The notes under the pieces: generated by a model | The model's database searches: none | Told to the model about the DNA's origin: nothing | The model's input: only the letters and a program-made list of their open reading frames with translations | Program-made: the position numbers and the translations under genes | Source: Pedobacter sp. MR2016-24 | Lineage (GTDB): Bacteria; Bacteroidota; Bacteroidia; Sphingobacteriales; Sphingobacteriaceae | DNA: 64,000 nt | Direction: 5' to 3' | NCBI RefSeq assembly: GCF_026239655.1 | Contig: NZ_JAPIVO010000005.1 | Coordinates: forward strand, 248,001 to 312,000 | Part shown: positions 1 through 7,902 of the stretch, one piece after another | Layout: each line of letters opens with the position of its first letter | Numbering within the stretch: position 1 is the first letter of the stretch

Positions 1-944
1 TAACTAAACTCCTCTTTATCACCGTCCTCAAGTACGGCGATGTCATTCCATACTTTTCCATCTGCAGAACTTGCAACCCGTAATTTACCACGGCCATTGA
101 ACCAATCTTTACCCGGTAAATCCGGATTGTAAACAATGAGCTGTGTACCGTTATTAAGTGTCACCGCATCTGTACCCGAATTTGGATTTAAGAGCGTAGT
201 TGGTGTTAAAGCGCCCCAGGTATCTCCTCCGTCAGTGGACCAGGATTGAATAATACTGCCTTGTTTACTCCTGCAAAGGATCTGGAGTCTATTGCCCGGA
301 TAAGTCAGGATACTGGGTTGGATCACATCGAACCTCGATTTAGTGTCCACCGCCATTTTGGTCCAGTTCTCTCCCCCATCTATGGACTTCTCCATATGTA
401 CCTTCCATCTTTCAGTGTTTTCTTCCACACTTGAGGGAGAGAGTATTGTACCATTTGCGAGTTGAACGGGTTTATTTTTTACAGGCCCTATAATTCCGGG
501 AGGCAGTCGCCTGGCAGGCGACCAGCTTTTGCCTTTATCCATTGAGTATTTTACCATCCCCCACCATTCTCGGGGATTGGGGCCAACCTTATAAAACAAG
601 AACAATTTGCCCTGCTGCGATTTAAAAAGCACCGGATTCCAGGTAGGAAAACGCAGCGAATCACTTACTACTCCATCCGCAATTGATTGAGCTGGGGATA
701 TTGTTTTCCCATCCAATGTGCAGTACCAGATATTGACGTCTTTTTGTGCTTCGGCAGAGCCCCCGAAACAAGCAATCAGTAGTTTTCCTTTGCTGACTTC
801 AATGATCGTAGAGGCATGACATTGTAAGAATGGAGGATTAGTGAATAGCAATTCATCTTTTACTTTCGACCAGTGATTTTGTGCATAAAGTGAAGAAAAC
901 AGCATCGGAAAGCATATTATAAGGCCTGAAAAGTATTTATTCAT
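1..944 (-). CDS. Sialidase-family (BNR/Asp-box) exo-glycosidase, 3' end cut by window edge
   Basis: The reverse strand is open from an ATG at 944 to the window edge, giving at least 314 residues. The protein starts with a secretion signal (MNKYFSGLIICFPMLFSSLYA) and has several Asp-box motifs of the type SxDxGxxW, for example SMDKGKSW, SIDGGENW and STDGGDTW. These mark the six-bladed beta-propeller of sialidases and related BNR proteins. An early FPTWNPVLF segment resembles the blade that carries the arginine region of the family. Such enzymes remove terminal sugars (often sialic acid) from glycans outside the cell or in the periplasm. The C-terminus lies outside the window, so the catalytic Tyr/Glu pair cannot be checked. 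It could be a non-sialidase BNR hydrolase. The family call is firm, the substrate is not. Confidence 0.85.
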   Translation of the reverse strand, partial: MNKYFSGLIICFPMLFSSLYAQNHWSKVKDELLFTNPPFLQCHASTIIEVSKGKLLIACFGGSAEAQKDVNIWYCTLDGKTISPAQSIADGVVSDSLRFPTWNPVLFKSQQGKLFLFYKVGPNPREWWGMVKYSMDKGKSWSPARRLPPGIIGPVKNKPVQLANGTILSPSSVEENTERWKVHMEKSIDGGENWTKMAVDTKSRFDVIQPSILTYPGNRLQILCRSKQGSIIQSWSTDGGDTWGALTPTTLLNPNSGTDAVTLNNGTQLIVYNPDLPGKDWFNGRGKLRVASSADGKVWNDIAVLEDGDKEEFS

Positions 945-1080
945 ATCACATTCAATTGTTGATTGCTAATATGCGTATTTTGATGCGATTTCTGAACGCC
1001 AGGATTGAACAACAGGTTTATCGATTAGTCTATATTACCAGTAAAATCTATATGAACCGATGCAAAAACCAGCATTAAAA

Positions 1081-1118
1081 CAAAGCAGCCTTTAATTAAA
1101 AAATTAAAGGCTGCTTTG
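1081..1118 (-). terminator. Stem-loop terminator after the acidic-protein gene
   Basis: A perfect 17-bp inverted repeat (1081-1097 with 1102-1118) has a 4-nt loop. On the reverse strand it is followed by a short T run (TTTTAAT). It sits 20 bp beyond the stop codon of the acidic protein gene, so it most likely ends that transcript. Confidence 0.75.
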
Positions 1119-1138
1119 TTTTGAAATGGGTATTCATC

Positions 1139-1477
1139 TTATAGTAAGTTTTCGTCGTCATCGTCAAGACCTAAATCATCATCGTCAGTATTCAGATCAT
1201 TGTCGATAATATCCTCATCATCTATAATTTCATCCGGGTCTTCTTCATCCAGATCCAGATCACTGTCGTCATCCAGGTCATCATCTTCATCTTCCGGCCC
1301 GTTTGCAGTCTGATCGAGTAACTCGTCTACATCGGCATAGCCAATATTTCCGTCATCAGTTGTTGATCCTTCAATATCTTCAGCAGAAGGCCCTCCCAGG
1401 ATATCAGATTTATCTACAGCGGTGTCATGACTCAGGACTTCTTCATTTTGCGTGTAATTTCCATTTTGAGTTTCCAT
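1139..1477 (-). CDS. Small highly acidic Asp/Glu-rich hypothetical protein
   Basis: This 112-residue protein has a C-terminal half (from about residue 60) that is almost continuous Asp/Glu with scattered Leu, Ile and Asn. There is no signal peptide, membrane segment or cysteine. The composition predicts a very low isoelectric point and disorder. It is flanked by its own terminator and has no obvious operon partner. I do not recognise the family. Similar short acidic proteins are common as hypotheticals in Sphingobacteriaceae; a role as a calcium- or basic-protein-binding polyanion would be speculation. The compositional coherence and clean terminator support a real gene. Confidence 0.7.
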   Translation of the reverse strand: METQNGNYTQNEEVLSHDTAVDKSDILGGPSAEDIEGSTTDDGNIGYADVDELLDQTANGPEDEDDDLDDDSDLDLDEEDPDEIIDDEDIIDNDLNTDDDDLGLDDDDENLL

Positions 1478-1557
1478 AGTATGATTGTTTTAAGGTATAA
1501 AATCAATAACAGCGCTATTGAAATTTGGTTCTGGAAAAGATGATAAGTTTTTTACAG

Positions 1558-3246
1558 CTACCAAAAACGGACGTAGATTGCTGAAAGTAAAAGCAGTACC
1601 ACAGCAATCATTACAACGGATCCCGGTTTTAGCCTGAACATCGATTGATCAATTTCAATCGCCTTAGCATTCACCATCGGCCCTCTCAAACTAATGATTA
1701 CCATTACCAGAACAGTAATAAAAAATGACCAGCTCAGTGATATAAAAAAGGGTATCTCATACTCACCTGCACTATTAGGAAATGCCGAATATAAGATGGT
1801 ATCTGTTCCAAAAACCTGTACGGCAAATTGATTAAAGAAAACAGAGGACGCAAATCCGGTGATAATACCAACTACAGCAGCATGTGCCGTTGTTCTTTTC
1901 CAAAACATACCTAATAAGAACGTCGCCAATACACCCGGACTTACAAAACTGGAGTACTTTTGAACAAAGGTGTAGCCACCAGCACTGCCTATCCCCAGCA
2001 TATCATTCCATGTAAAAAAAACGGCTGCAGCCATCGCAAAGAAAATAGTGAACCTGCCCACCCAAACCATTTTACGTTCAGATGCAGCCGTATTCATATA
2101 TTTTTTATAAACGTCCAGCGTAAAGATGGTAGAGATACTGTTGGATTTACCTGCCAGTGAGGCTACGATAGCCGCTGTTAAAACTGCCAGCGATAATCCT
2201 TTTAAACCCGAAGGCAGAAAGGATAACATTGCTGAATAGGCAGAATCCTTATTACCATCTATCAGTTGAGGAAGATGGCCATGTTTATAAAGAACAAAAG
2301 CAACAATCCCGGGCAGCATTACAATTACCGGCATTAGTATTTTTAGCAGACTTGCAAACAGAATTCCAGTACGGGCAGTGTGTAAATTAGCGCCCAATGC
2401 GCGTTGTGTAATGTATTGATTACAGCCCCAATAGTTCAGGTTACTGATCCATTGACCAGATGCATACATTGCGAAACCGGGGAGAATAAGATATTTACTG
2501 ATTTGTTCTGCAGATGCACCGGAAGGCGGTTTTTTAAACATCAGATGAAAATGATCCGGAGCATCTTTAATAATCAGATTTAATCCCATCAGTGCATTTT
2601 GTCCGAATCCTAGTTTATCACTGACAATGGTGAGTGATAAATATGTTATCGCGAGTCCGCCGGCAATCAATACGCCTACCTGTATCACGTCAGTATAACC
2701 TACAACCTGCATTCCCCCCAATGCAATCACTACGCCAAAAATAGCTAGACCAAGCATGATTTCATGAAAGTATGCACCACCTAATAAACCATTTATGGCC
2801 AGTGCACCGAGATATAAGATAGCCGTAAGATTGATAAATATATATAAGAACAGCCAAAAAATAGACATCACCAATGCAACACCGCTATTGTATCTGTTCT
2901 GCAGGAATTGCGGCATGGTGTAGATCTTATTTTTAATGTATACAGGCATGAAAAAAACCGCGACGATAATCAGCGCCGCTGCACCGACCCACTCATAGAC
3001 CGCGACCGCTATACCGGCAAAAAAGCCATCACCGCTCATCCCGATAAACTGCTCTGCAGATATGTTGGACGCGATTATAGAAGCACCAATTGCCCACCAG
3101 GTCAGCGAGCCTTCGGCAAGGAAAAAGCTCTTTGAACTTCCATCAGTTTCAGTCTTTTTCCTGCGGTAGATGAGGTAGCCGTAAACGGAAACAATAATAA
3201 AGTAGGCAAGAAATACCAGGAGATCGGCAACGGAAATATGGTTCAT
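1558..3246 (-). CDS. Sodium:solute symporter (SSS family), putative myo-inositol/sugar uptake
   Basis: This 562-residue polytopic membrane protein has about 13-14 hydrophobic helices, beginning with a short periplasmic N-terminus and TM1 near residues 7-27. The sequence FFLAEGSLTWWAIGASIIASNISAEQFIG (residues about 41-70) is typical of TM1-TM2 in vSGLT/SGLT-like sodium-sugar cotransporters. The family couples sodium entry to uptake of sugars, inositols or similar solutes across the inner membrane. The start lies about 100 bp downstream of the myo-inositol oxygenase gene on the same strand, so co-transcription and an inositol substrate are reasonable inferences, but the sequence alone does not prove specificity. 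Confidence 0.9.
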   Translation of the reverse strand: MNHISVADLLVFLAYFIIVSVYGYLIYRRKKTETDGSSKSFFLAEGSLTWWAIGASIIASNISAEQFIGMSGDGFFAGIAVAVYEWVGAAALIIVAVFFMPVYIKNKIYTMPQFLQNRYNSGVALVMSIFWLFLYIFINLTAILYLGALAINGLLGGAYFHEIMLGLAIFGVVIALGGMQVVGYTDVIQVGVLIAGGLAITYLSLTIVSDKLGFGQNALMGLNLIIKDAPDHFHLMFKKPPSGASAEQISKYLILPGFAMYASGQWISNLNYWGCNQYITQRALGANLHTARTGILFASLLKILMPVIVMLPGIVAFVLYKHGHLPQLIDGNKDSAYSAMLSFLPSGLKGLSLAVLTAAIVASLAGKSNSISTIFTLDVYKKYMNTAASERKMVWVGRFTIFFAMAAAVFFTWNDMLGIGSAGGYTFVQKYSSFVSPGVLATFLLGMFWKRTTAHAAVVGIITGFASSVFFNQFAVQVFGTDTILYSAFPNSAGEYEIPFFISLSWSFFITVLVMVIISLRGPMVNAKAIEIDQSMFRLKPGSVVMIAVVLLLLSAIYVRFW

Positions 3247-3346
3247 TCAGAAATTTTCTTTACAGGAATTTTAGCGGCACATGATCATACGACCGTCCGA
3301 ATTTAAATAAATTATTTAAACAGGTGCTATACAAATAAAATCTGCA

Positions 3347-4228
3347 CTAAAATTTCAGTGCAGATGGTAAATATTTAGCCACCAGGTCTTCATAATATGG
3401 TCTTAGTTTTTTCCAATCTGGTATAACAGGACTTTTCGAGTACAGGTCATAAGGATTAAAAAGAGCTACAGATTTGAATAACTCATGATCATGCGGCGTC
3501 ATCAAGTGGCTGTAAGCATTTTCTCTATGCTGTGGGTAAAATGAATGGTAGCGCAACATATACAAGGCCTGTTCCGGAAGATAAGGTTTCATCATATGGT
3601 ATACATATTCATCATGTCCCCAGGTCATATGTACATGATCTAAACCACAATTAGGTTCATAAACACCATATTTAGTATTATATCTCGGATCATATTGATC
3701 CTTATTATCCCTGAAAAATTCGGAGAAAACAATTTTGTCAGAAAACGCGCAACCTACTGGATAACTATCCCCTACTACGGCCCATTGTGGTTCGCCAAAT
3801 AAACATAATACTTTTCCCATATCATGGAACAAACCGACCAGCACCATCCAGTCAGGATGGCCGTCCGCACGTATAGCTTCAGATGTTTGTAACAAATGCT
3901 GAAACTGGTCAAGATCAGTATCCGGATCAGAATCATCTACCAGCTGATTGAGAAAATCAAATGCATCCCAAACTGACATCTCCTTTTTATCAAACTTCAG
4001 ATAGTCCGCCTTTTTTTCCAATACAAAATCATAAGTTTGATTGATATGCTGTAACCGGTAAAACTCCTTAACAGTATCACGTTCAGGAGTTTCATAGTTC
4101 CTGTAAGCTTCGGTATCTCTTCCCGCAGCTATGGTTTCAGGATCAGGGTAACGTATTAACAAATCATCTTCCCATTCATCTAAGGAACCAAGGGGATTTT
4201 TCTGAGTATTATCTGACACCTTTTTCAT
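3347..4228 (-). CDS. Inositol oxygenase (myo-inositol -> D-glucuronate)
   Basis: This 293-residue protein is collinear with animal and plant MIOX. The di-iron ligands can be placed by alignment from memory: His111 (HLLQT), His135-Asp136 (FHDMGK), His205 (WGHDEY), His228 (RYHSFYP) and Asp261 (PYDLY). The signature [16 protein letters not shown] is intact. The enzyme uses a mixed-valent di-iron centre and O2 to cleave the inositol ring to D-glucuronate in the cytoplasm. The gene precedes an SSS symporter, which suggests an inositol uptake and oxidation unit. The ATG at 4228 is the last of five ATGs spaced exactly 84 bp apart in an upstream repeat array, so translation may depend on that leader. 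Confidence 0.95.
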   Translation of the reverse strand: MKKVSDNTQKNPLGSLDEWEDDLLIRYPDPETIAAGRDTEAYRNYETPERDTVKEFYRLQHINQTYDFVLEKKADYLKFDKKEMSVWDAFDFLNQLVDDSDPDTDLDQFQHLLQTSEAIRADGHPDWMVLVGLFHDMGKVLCLFGEPQWAVVGDSYPVGCAFSDKIVFSEFFRDNKDQYDPRYNTKYGVYEPNCGLDHVHMTWGHDEYVYHMMKPYLPEQALYMLRYHSFYPQHRENAYSHLMTPHDHELFKSVALFNPYDLYSKSPVIPDWKKLRPYYEDLVAKYLPSALKF

Positions 4229-4564
4229 ACGTCTATATTTGTTTTTTAACGGTTATGAAGCTTGTATCAGCATTTTGATTTTCATTAAGCTGTAAGCTGA
4301 TACAGGTTTCATACGTCTATATTTGTTTTTTAACGGTTATGAAGCTTGTATCAGCATTTTGGTTTTCATTAAGCTGTAAGCTGATACAGGTTTCATACGT
4401 CTATATTTGTTTTTTAACGGTTATGAAGCTTGTATCAGCATTTTGGTTTTCATTAAGCTGTAAGTTGATACAGGTTTCATACGTCTATATTTGTTTTTTA
4501 ACGGTTATGAAGCTTGTATCAGCATTTTGGTTTTCATTAAGCTGTAAGCTGATACAGGTTTCAT
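4226..4564 (-). repeat. Four tandem 84-bp repeats forming the inositol oxygenase leader, each with a 19-codon mini-ORF
   Basis: Four nearly identical 84-bp units occupy 4226-4561, with a further 3 bp of the next unit. On the reverse strand each unit is a complete ATG-to-TAA mini-ORF of 19 codons (MKPVSAYSLMKTKMLIQAS) followed by a 24-nt spacer. The mini-ORF starts are at 4564, 4480, 4396 and 4312, and the inositol oxygenase ATG at 4228 is in the fifth position. Only two substitutions separate the units: A-to-T in the copy starting at 4480 and T-to-I in the copy starting at 4312. Each unit also contains an imperfect inverted repeat (CCTGTATCAGC / GCTGATACAAG) able to form a hairpin. A copy-number-variable leader is inferred. 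Confidence 0.9.
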
Positions 4565-4576
4565 GCAATTGCTTTA

Positions 4577-4616
4577 ATATTTGGTTGCGCTCCCTAAAGG
4601 CACGCTAACCAAATAT
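4577..4616. promoter_or_regulatory. Stem-loop at the 5' end of the predicted inositol oxygenase transcript
   Basis: An inverted repeat pairs ATATTTGGTTGCG (4577-4589) with CGCTAACCAAATAT (4603-4616), with one bulged base. On the reverse strand it overlaps the predicted -7 box and start site. It may be a 5' hairpin of the leader or a two-fold operator. Its function is inferred only. Confidence 0.4.
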
Positions 4617-4640
4617 ATTTAATTTTAACCTTATATTCAA
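4610..4640 (-). promoter_or_regulatory. Predicted Bacteroidetes-type promoter for the inositol oxygenase leader
   Basis: On the reverse strand TTG (4640-4638) is followed after exactly 20 nt by TATATTTG (4617-4610). This fits the Bacteroidetes consensus TTTG-N19-21-TAnnTTTG. Transcription would start near 4604 and give a leader of about 375 nt running through all four repeats before the oxygenase start codon. Confidence 0.55.
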
Positions 4641-4842
4641 CAAAACCAGTTAATTTTAATCACAGTCAAAAATCTCATAAATCACTGACAATCAAACGCA
4701 GACAATACATATTTTGAACTGCAAAATATCCCGCTGTACAACATAAGGGTTCGCCGCCCAGTAAAAAGTTTCACATTTTAATCACCTTCCTTCTTGTACA
4801 ATTCAAAATATTTGTTCAGTTTACGTTGAAAAATTAATACAT

Positions 4843-5673
4843 ATGGTTATTGTTATTCAATGTGCTGACCGTACAGGTTTAGTTTCAGCTATTACAGCTG
4901 TTCTGGCGGCTAACAAGCTGAACATTGTTTCTCTGCGCGAGTATGTGGATCAAACAGAAAATAGGTTTTACATGCGCTTGGAGGTAACTGAACAATTCGA
5001 TGCAGTTTTACTGGAAACAGAATTTCAGCAGGTGCTCCCTGCCGGCGCACTGATCAGTATCAATCCCTCGCCAAATAAAAAGATTGTATTGCTGGTCACC
5101 AAAGAATACCACTGCCTGACAGATATCCTGGTGAAAAATTATTTCAACTCACTGGGCGCAACGGTAGCTGCAGTGATTGGCAACTACCCAACGTTACAGG
5201 ATATCTGCCGCCGTTTTGATATCCCATTTTTTCTCGTTTCTCATGAAAACAAGGAACATGCTACTTTCGAATCCGAGATAACGGAAGTTATTCAACAATA
5301 TGAACCTGATTATATTGTACTTGCCAAATTTATGCGGATACTATCCCCGGATTTCGTTGCAGGACTCCCAATGCGGATTATCAATATCCATCATTCTTTC
5401 CTCCCTGCCTTTATTGGTGCCAACCCCTACCGTAAAGCTTTTGAACGTGGTGTTAAGCTCATCGGTGCTACTGCACATTTTGTAACCAATGACTTAGATG
5501 AAGGGCCTATTATTACCCAGCAGACCATTCCTGTAAACCATTCTCAGGTAACTGCGGATATGGTTAAAGCAGGAAAAGAAATCGAAACTTCGGTATTGGC
5601 CAAAGCCTTGAGGCTGGTTTTCGACGACCGTGTATTTGTTTACAGGAATAAGACAGTGGTATTTGACTGGTAA
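4843..5673 (+). CDS. purU: Formyltetrahydrofolate deformylase
   Basis: This 276-residue protein has an N-terminal ACT domain (residues 1-75, beginning VIQCADRTGLVSAIT) and a C-terminal formyltransferase-fold hydrolase domain. The catalytic triad of PurU fits Asn181 and His183 in NIHHSFLPAF and Asp219 in LDEGPII. The enzyme hydrolyses 10-formyl-THF to THF and formate, balancing one-carbon units and supplying formate for PurT. It is transcribed away from the inositol oxygenase gene across a 615-bp region that is mostly the repeat leader. Length and motifs match the family. Confidence 0.93.
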   Translation: MVIVIQCADRTGLVSAITAVLAANKLNIVSLREYVDQTENRFYMRLEVTEQFDAVLLETEFQQVLPAGALISINPSPNKKIVLLVTKEYHCLTDILVKNYFNSLGATVAAVIGNYPTLQDICRRFDIPFFLVSHENKEHATFESEITEVIQQYEPDYIVLAKFMRILSPDFVAGLPMRIINIHHSFLPAFIGANPYRKAFERGVKLIGATAHFVTNDLDEGPIITQQTIPVNHSQVTADMVKAGKEIETSVLAKALRLVFDDRVFVYRNKTVVFDW

Positions 5674-5696
5674 AAGAAGAAGGCTTCAAAAATTAT

Positions 5697-5704
5697 TACC
5701 TTTG
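5697..5704 (+). promoter_or_regulatory. TACCTTTG -7-type promoter box directly before the HAD gene
   Basis: TACCTTTG matches the TAnnTTTG consensus and lies only 4 nt before the ATG at 5709. No good TTG element is found 19-21 nt upstream. If used, the transcript would be leaderless or nearly so. Confidence 0.35.
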
Positions 5705-5708
5705 CCGC

Positions 5709-6368
5709 ATGAATACAGAAATTGCAGTTATTTTCGACATGGATGGCGTTATTTGCCATACTAATCCTTATCATTCCCTTGCTTTCCGCGAATTTTTCTC
5801 CCTCAGAAATCTGTCACCAACTGATGAAGAATTTGCACAGCACATGTTCGGAAAAAGTAACAGCTATATTCTAAGTCATTTTTTCAACAGAACTGTCGAG
5901 GGTGAAGAACTCCTCGAGCTGGAGCAGGAAAAAGAAGGACTTTTCAGAAAAATATATGAACCGCATATTGATCCGATCAAAGGTATTATTGCGTTCATGG
6001 ATAACCTGAAAGCAAATGGTGTCAAATTAGGCGTTGCGACCTCCGCACCTTATGCAAATCTGGAACTGATATTGAGTAAAGTCAATATTCGTAATAAATT
6101 AGGATCTATACTAGCTAGTGAAGATGTGAAAAAACACAAGCCAGATCCGGAAGTATATTTGGCTTCTGCTAAGAACCTTGGATTATCTCCGGCTCAGTGT
6201 GTAGTTTTTGAGGATTCATTTTCAGGTGTATCTGCTGGTTTAAGCGCCGGAATGAAGGTAGTTGGTGTGCTTACGTCTCATACAAAGGAAGAACTGCCTC
6301 CTTGCAGTTTTTACATTAATGATTATGACAATTTAAGATTCGATCAGCTCAAAGCCCTGTTTTCTTAA
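5709..6368 (+). CDS. HAD-superfamily phosphatase / beta-phosphoglucomutase-like hydrolase
   Basis: This 219-residue cytoplasmic protein carries the four HAD motifs. Motif I is FDMDGVI with the nucleophile Asp10 and acid/base Asp12. Motif II is the VATSAP segment, motif III is the lysine of KKHKPDPEVY, and motif IV is VVFEDSFSG. A helical cap of subclass I follows motif I, as in beta-phosphoglucomutase and GPH-type phosphatases. It acts on a small phosphorylated metabolite, but the substrate cannot be read from sequence. It follows purU by 35 bp on the same strand, so it may be read through from purU, but it has its own promoter-like box. Confidence 0.88.
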   Translation: MNTEIAVIFDMDGVICHTNPYHSLAFREFFSLRNLSPTDEEFAQHMFGKSNSYILSHFFNRTVEGEELLELEQEKEGLFRKIYEPHIDPIKGIIAFMDNLKANGVKLGVATSAPYANLELILSKVNIRNKLGSILASEDVKKHKPDPEVYLASAKNLGLSPAQCVVFEDSFSGVSAGLSAGMKVVGVLTSHTKEELPPCSFYINDYDNLRFDQLKALFS

Positions 6369-6420
6369 ATAAAATCTACAATAATGCTTCATAAAGGAAT
6401 GTTTCTAAATTAAAAACAGA

Positions 6421-6452
6421 TTGTCTGATCTGATTGCATTGTTATAGTTTTG
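6421..6452 (+). promoter_or_regulatory. Predicted promoter of the CDGSH gene
   Basis: TTG (6421-6423), 21 nt, then TAGTTTTG (6445-6452) agrees with the Bacteroidetes -33/-7 consensus. It lies 19 nt before the ATG at 6472, giving a very short 5' leader. Confidence 0.5.
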
Positions 6453-6471
6453 CAGCAAACAAACACAATAA

Positions 6472-6696
6472 ATGTCAGCAACAAAACTAACAATTAACAA
6501 TAACGGATCTGTAAAGATAGAAGGCGATTTTGAAATCGTAGATAGAAATGGTAATGCATATGGTCTTCAGGGAAGAACAGTATTAACTATTTGCCGTTGC
6601 GGTCTTTCAAAAAACAAACCATTTTGCGATGGTGCACATAATGGTCACTTCGAGCATGAAGCAATCGCATTTGACCTTCCTCCGAAAAAAGTTTAG
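6472..6696 (+). CDS. CDGSH iron-sulfur domain protein
   Basis: This 74-residue protein has a single CDGSH motif, CRCGLSKNKPFCDGAH, that provides the three-Cys one-His ligands of a 2Fe-2S cluster: Cys41, Cys43, Cys52 and His56. This is the mitoNEET-type fold, thought to work in redox sensing or cluster/electron transfer. There is no signal peptide or membrane anchor, so it is cytoplasmic. It is monocistronic, with a predicted promoter just upstream and a strong terminator just downstream. The family is certain, the physiological role is unknown. Confidence 0.92.
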   Translation: MSATKLTINNNGSVKIEGDFEIVDRNGNAYGLQGRTVLTICRCGLSKNKPFCDGAHNGHFEHEAIAFDLPPKKV

Positions 6697-6706
6697 TAAG
6701 ATCCTG

Positions 6707-6734
6707 AAAAACCGCCAGCTATAAGGCGGTTTTT
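6707..6734 (+). terminator. Rho-independent terminator of the CDGSH gene
   Basis: A 10-bp stem (AAAAACCGCC / GGCGGTTTTT) has an 8-nt loop and is followed by more T. It starts 11 nt after the stop codon. Confidence 0.85.
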
Positions 6735-6838
6735 TTCGTAATATGGAGCAATCGTCCGCCACCATAACTAGGTAATGGCACGATCTGTGCAATAAATAGC
6801 CGGATATCATGTTATTATTTAAACAAAAAATCAGAGTT

Positions 6839-7699
6839 ATGAAATTTTCCATTCTGCCCGTAGCACTATTTACGCTCGCCGTGTTATCACAGGGCTGTGT
6901 AAGTAATAAGAAGTTCAATGAACTGCAAACCAATTATAATGCACTGCAAACTAAGAATAGCGATCTTGATAAAAAATATCAGGACGGCCAGCAAAGCCTT
7001 TCTGCATCTACCACCCGGGTTAAAAGTTTAGAAGAACAACTGGCTGCCGAACGTTCCAACCTTGCTGCACTTCAGGCAGCACTTGATAAATGTCTTAATT
7101 CAACTAGTCAGGGTAACGTCAACATTTCTAAACTTGTAGACGAAATCAATACCTCAAATAAATACATCCAGCATTTAGTAAATACTAAAAATAAAAGCGA
7201 CTCGCTTAATGTCGTGTTAACGAACAATTTAACCCGTTCCTTAAGTCGTGAGGAAATTAAAGATGTGGATGTACAGGTTCTTAAAGGTGTAGTTTACATC
7301 TCGCTGTCAGATAACATGTTATATAAATCAGGAAGTTACGAGATTTCTGATATCGCCGGACAAACACTGAGCAAAATCGCTAAAATCATTACTGACTATA
7401 AAGAATACGATGTATTGATTGAAGGAAATACAGATGCTGTACCTATTACAATGCCAAATATCAGAAATAACTGGGACTTAAGTGCTTTGAGAGCATCTTC
7501 AGTGGTGCAGGCCTTGCAGAAAACGTATAATGTAGATCCAAAAAGGCTTACTGCCGGAGGAAGAGGAGAGTACAATCCTATTGCCAGTAATGATACCGAT
7601 GCAGGGAAATCTAAAAACAGAAGAACACAGATTATTATTACCCCTAAGCTGGATCAGTTTATGGATCTGATCGAAAAAGCACCGGATAAAAAACCTTAA
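6839..7699 (+). CDS. OmpA-family lipoprotein with coiled-coil stalk
   Basis: From the ATG at 6839 the protein has 286 residues. An upstream in-frame ATG at 6809 is less likely, because the signal peptide begins at MKFSILP and ends in the lipobox LSQGC. A coiled-coil region of about 80 residues (QTNYNALQTKNSDLDKK onward) is followed by a C-terminal OmpA domain. That domain has the peptidoglycan-binding signature: EGNTDAVPI, NWDLSALRASSVV and KNRRTQI. The protein is predicted to be an outer-membrane lipoprotein that contacts peptidoglycan non-covalently, like Pal or the OmpA/MotB group. It stands alone, followed by an unusually long palindrome. Confidence 0.9.
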   Translation: MKFSILPVALFTLAVLSQGCVSNKKFNELQTNYNALQTKNSDLDKKYQDGQQSLSASTTRVKSLEEQLAAERSNLAALQAALDKCLNSTSQGNVNISKLVDEINTSNKYIQHLVNTKNKSDSLNVVLTNNLTRSLSREEIKDVDVQVLKGVVYISLSDNMLYKSGSYEISDIAGQTLSKIAKIITDYKEYDVLIEGNTDAVPITMPNIRNNWDLSALRASSVVQALQKTYNVDPKRLTAGGRGEYNPIASNDTDAGKSKNRRTQIIITPKLDQFMDLIEKAPDKKP

Positions 7700-7710
7700 T
7701 ATTTAAAACA

Positions 7711-7775
7711 TACAGATTCCACTAAACAGTAAAGGCCGCAATATTTGCGGCCTTTACTGTTTAGTGGAATCTGTA
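7711..7775 (+). terminator. Perfect 31-bp inverted repeat (long terminator-like hairpin)
   Basis: Bases 7711-7741 are the exact reverse complement of 7745-7775, with a 3-nt loop (TAT). It begins 11 nt after the OmpA-like gene stop. The GC-rich core GGCCGC/GCGGCC is terminator-like, but there is no clear T run after the stem. It is most likely a terminator or transcript-stabilising hairpin; a remnant of a mobile palindromic element is an alternative. Confidence 0.6.
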
Positions 7776-7902
7776 TATCAACCTATAATTATCAGCCCAG
7801 CCAGTTATTATTCAAAAGCTTGTTCATTATTCTGATTTCTGGCACTTAACAACATTAAACCTTACCTTTAAAAACCACGTATATTATTCAACAATTCAAG
7901 AC

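Noticed and set aside
4226..4564. CRISPR array
   Set aside because: The units are contiguous 84-bp copies with no unique spacers and no cas genes nearby.
4339..4608. 89-codon forward frame through the 84-bp repeats with a 28-residue repeated sequence
   Set aside because: It exists because 84 is a multiple of three. The first unit has a TGA in the frame, there is no promoter, and the reverse strand explains the array better.
6607..6933. 108-codon reverse frame
   Set aside because: It lies antisense to the CDGSH gene and the start of the OmpA-like gene.
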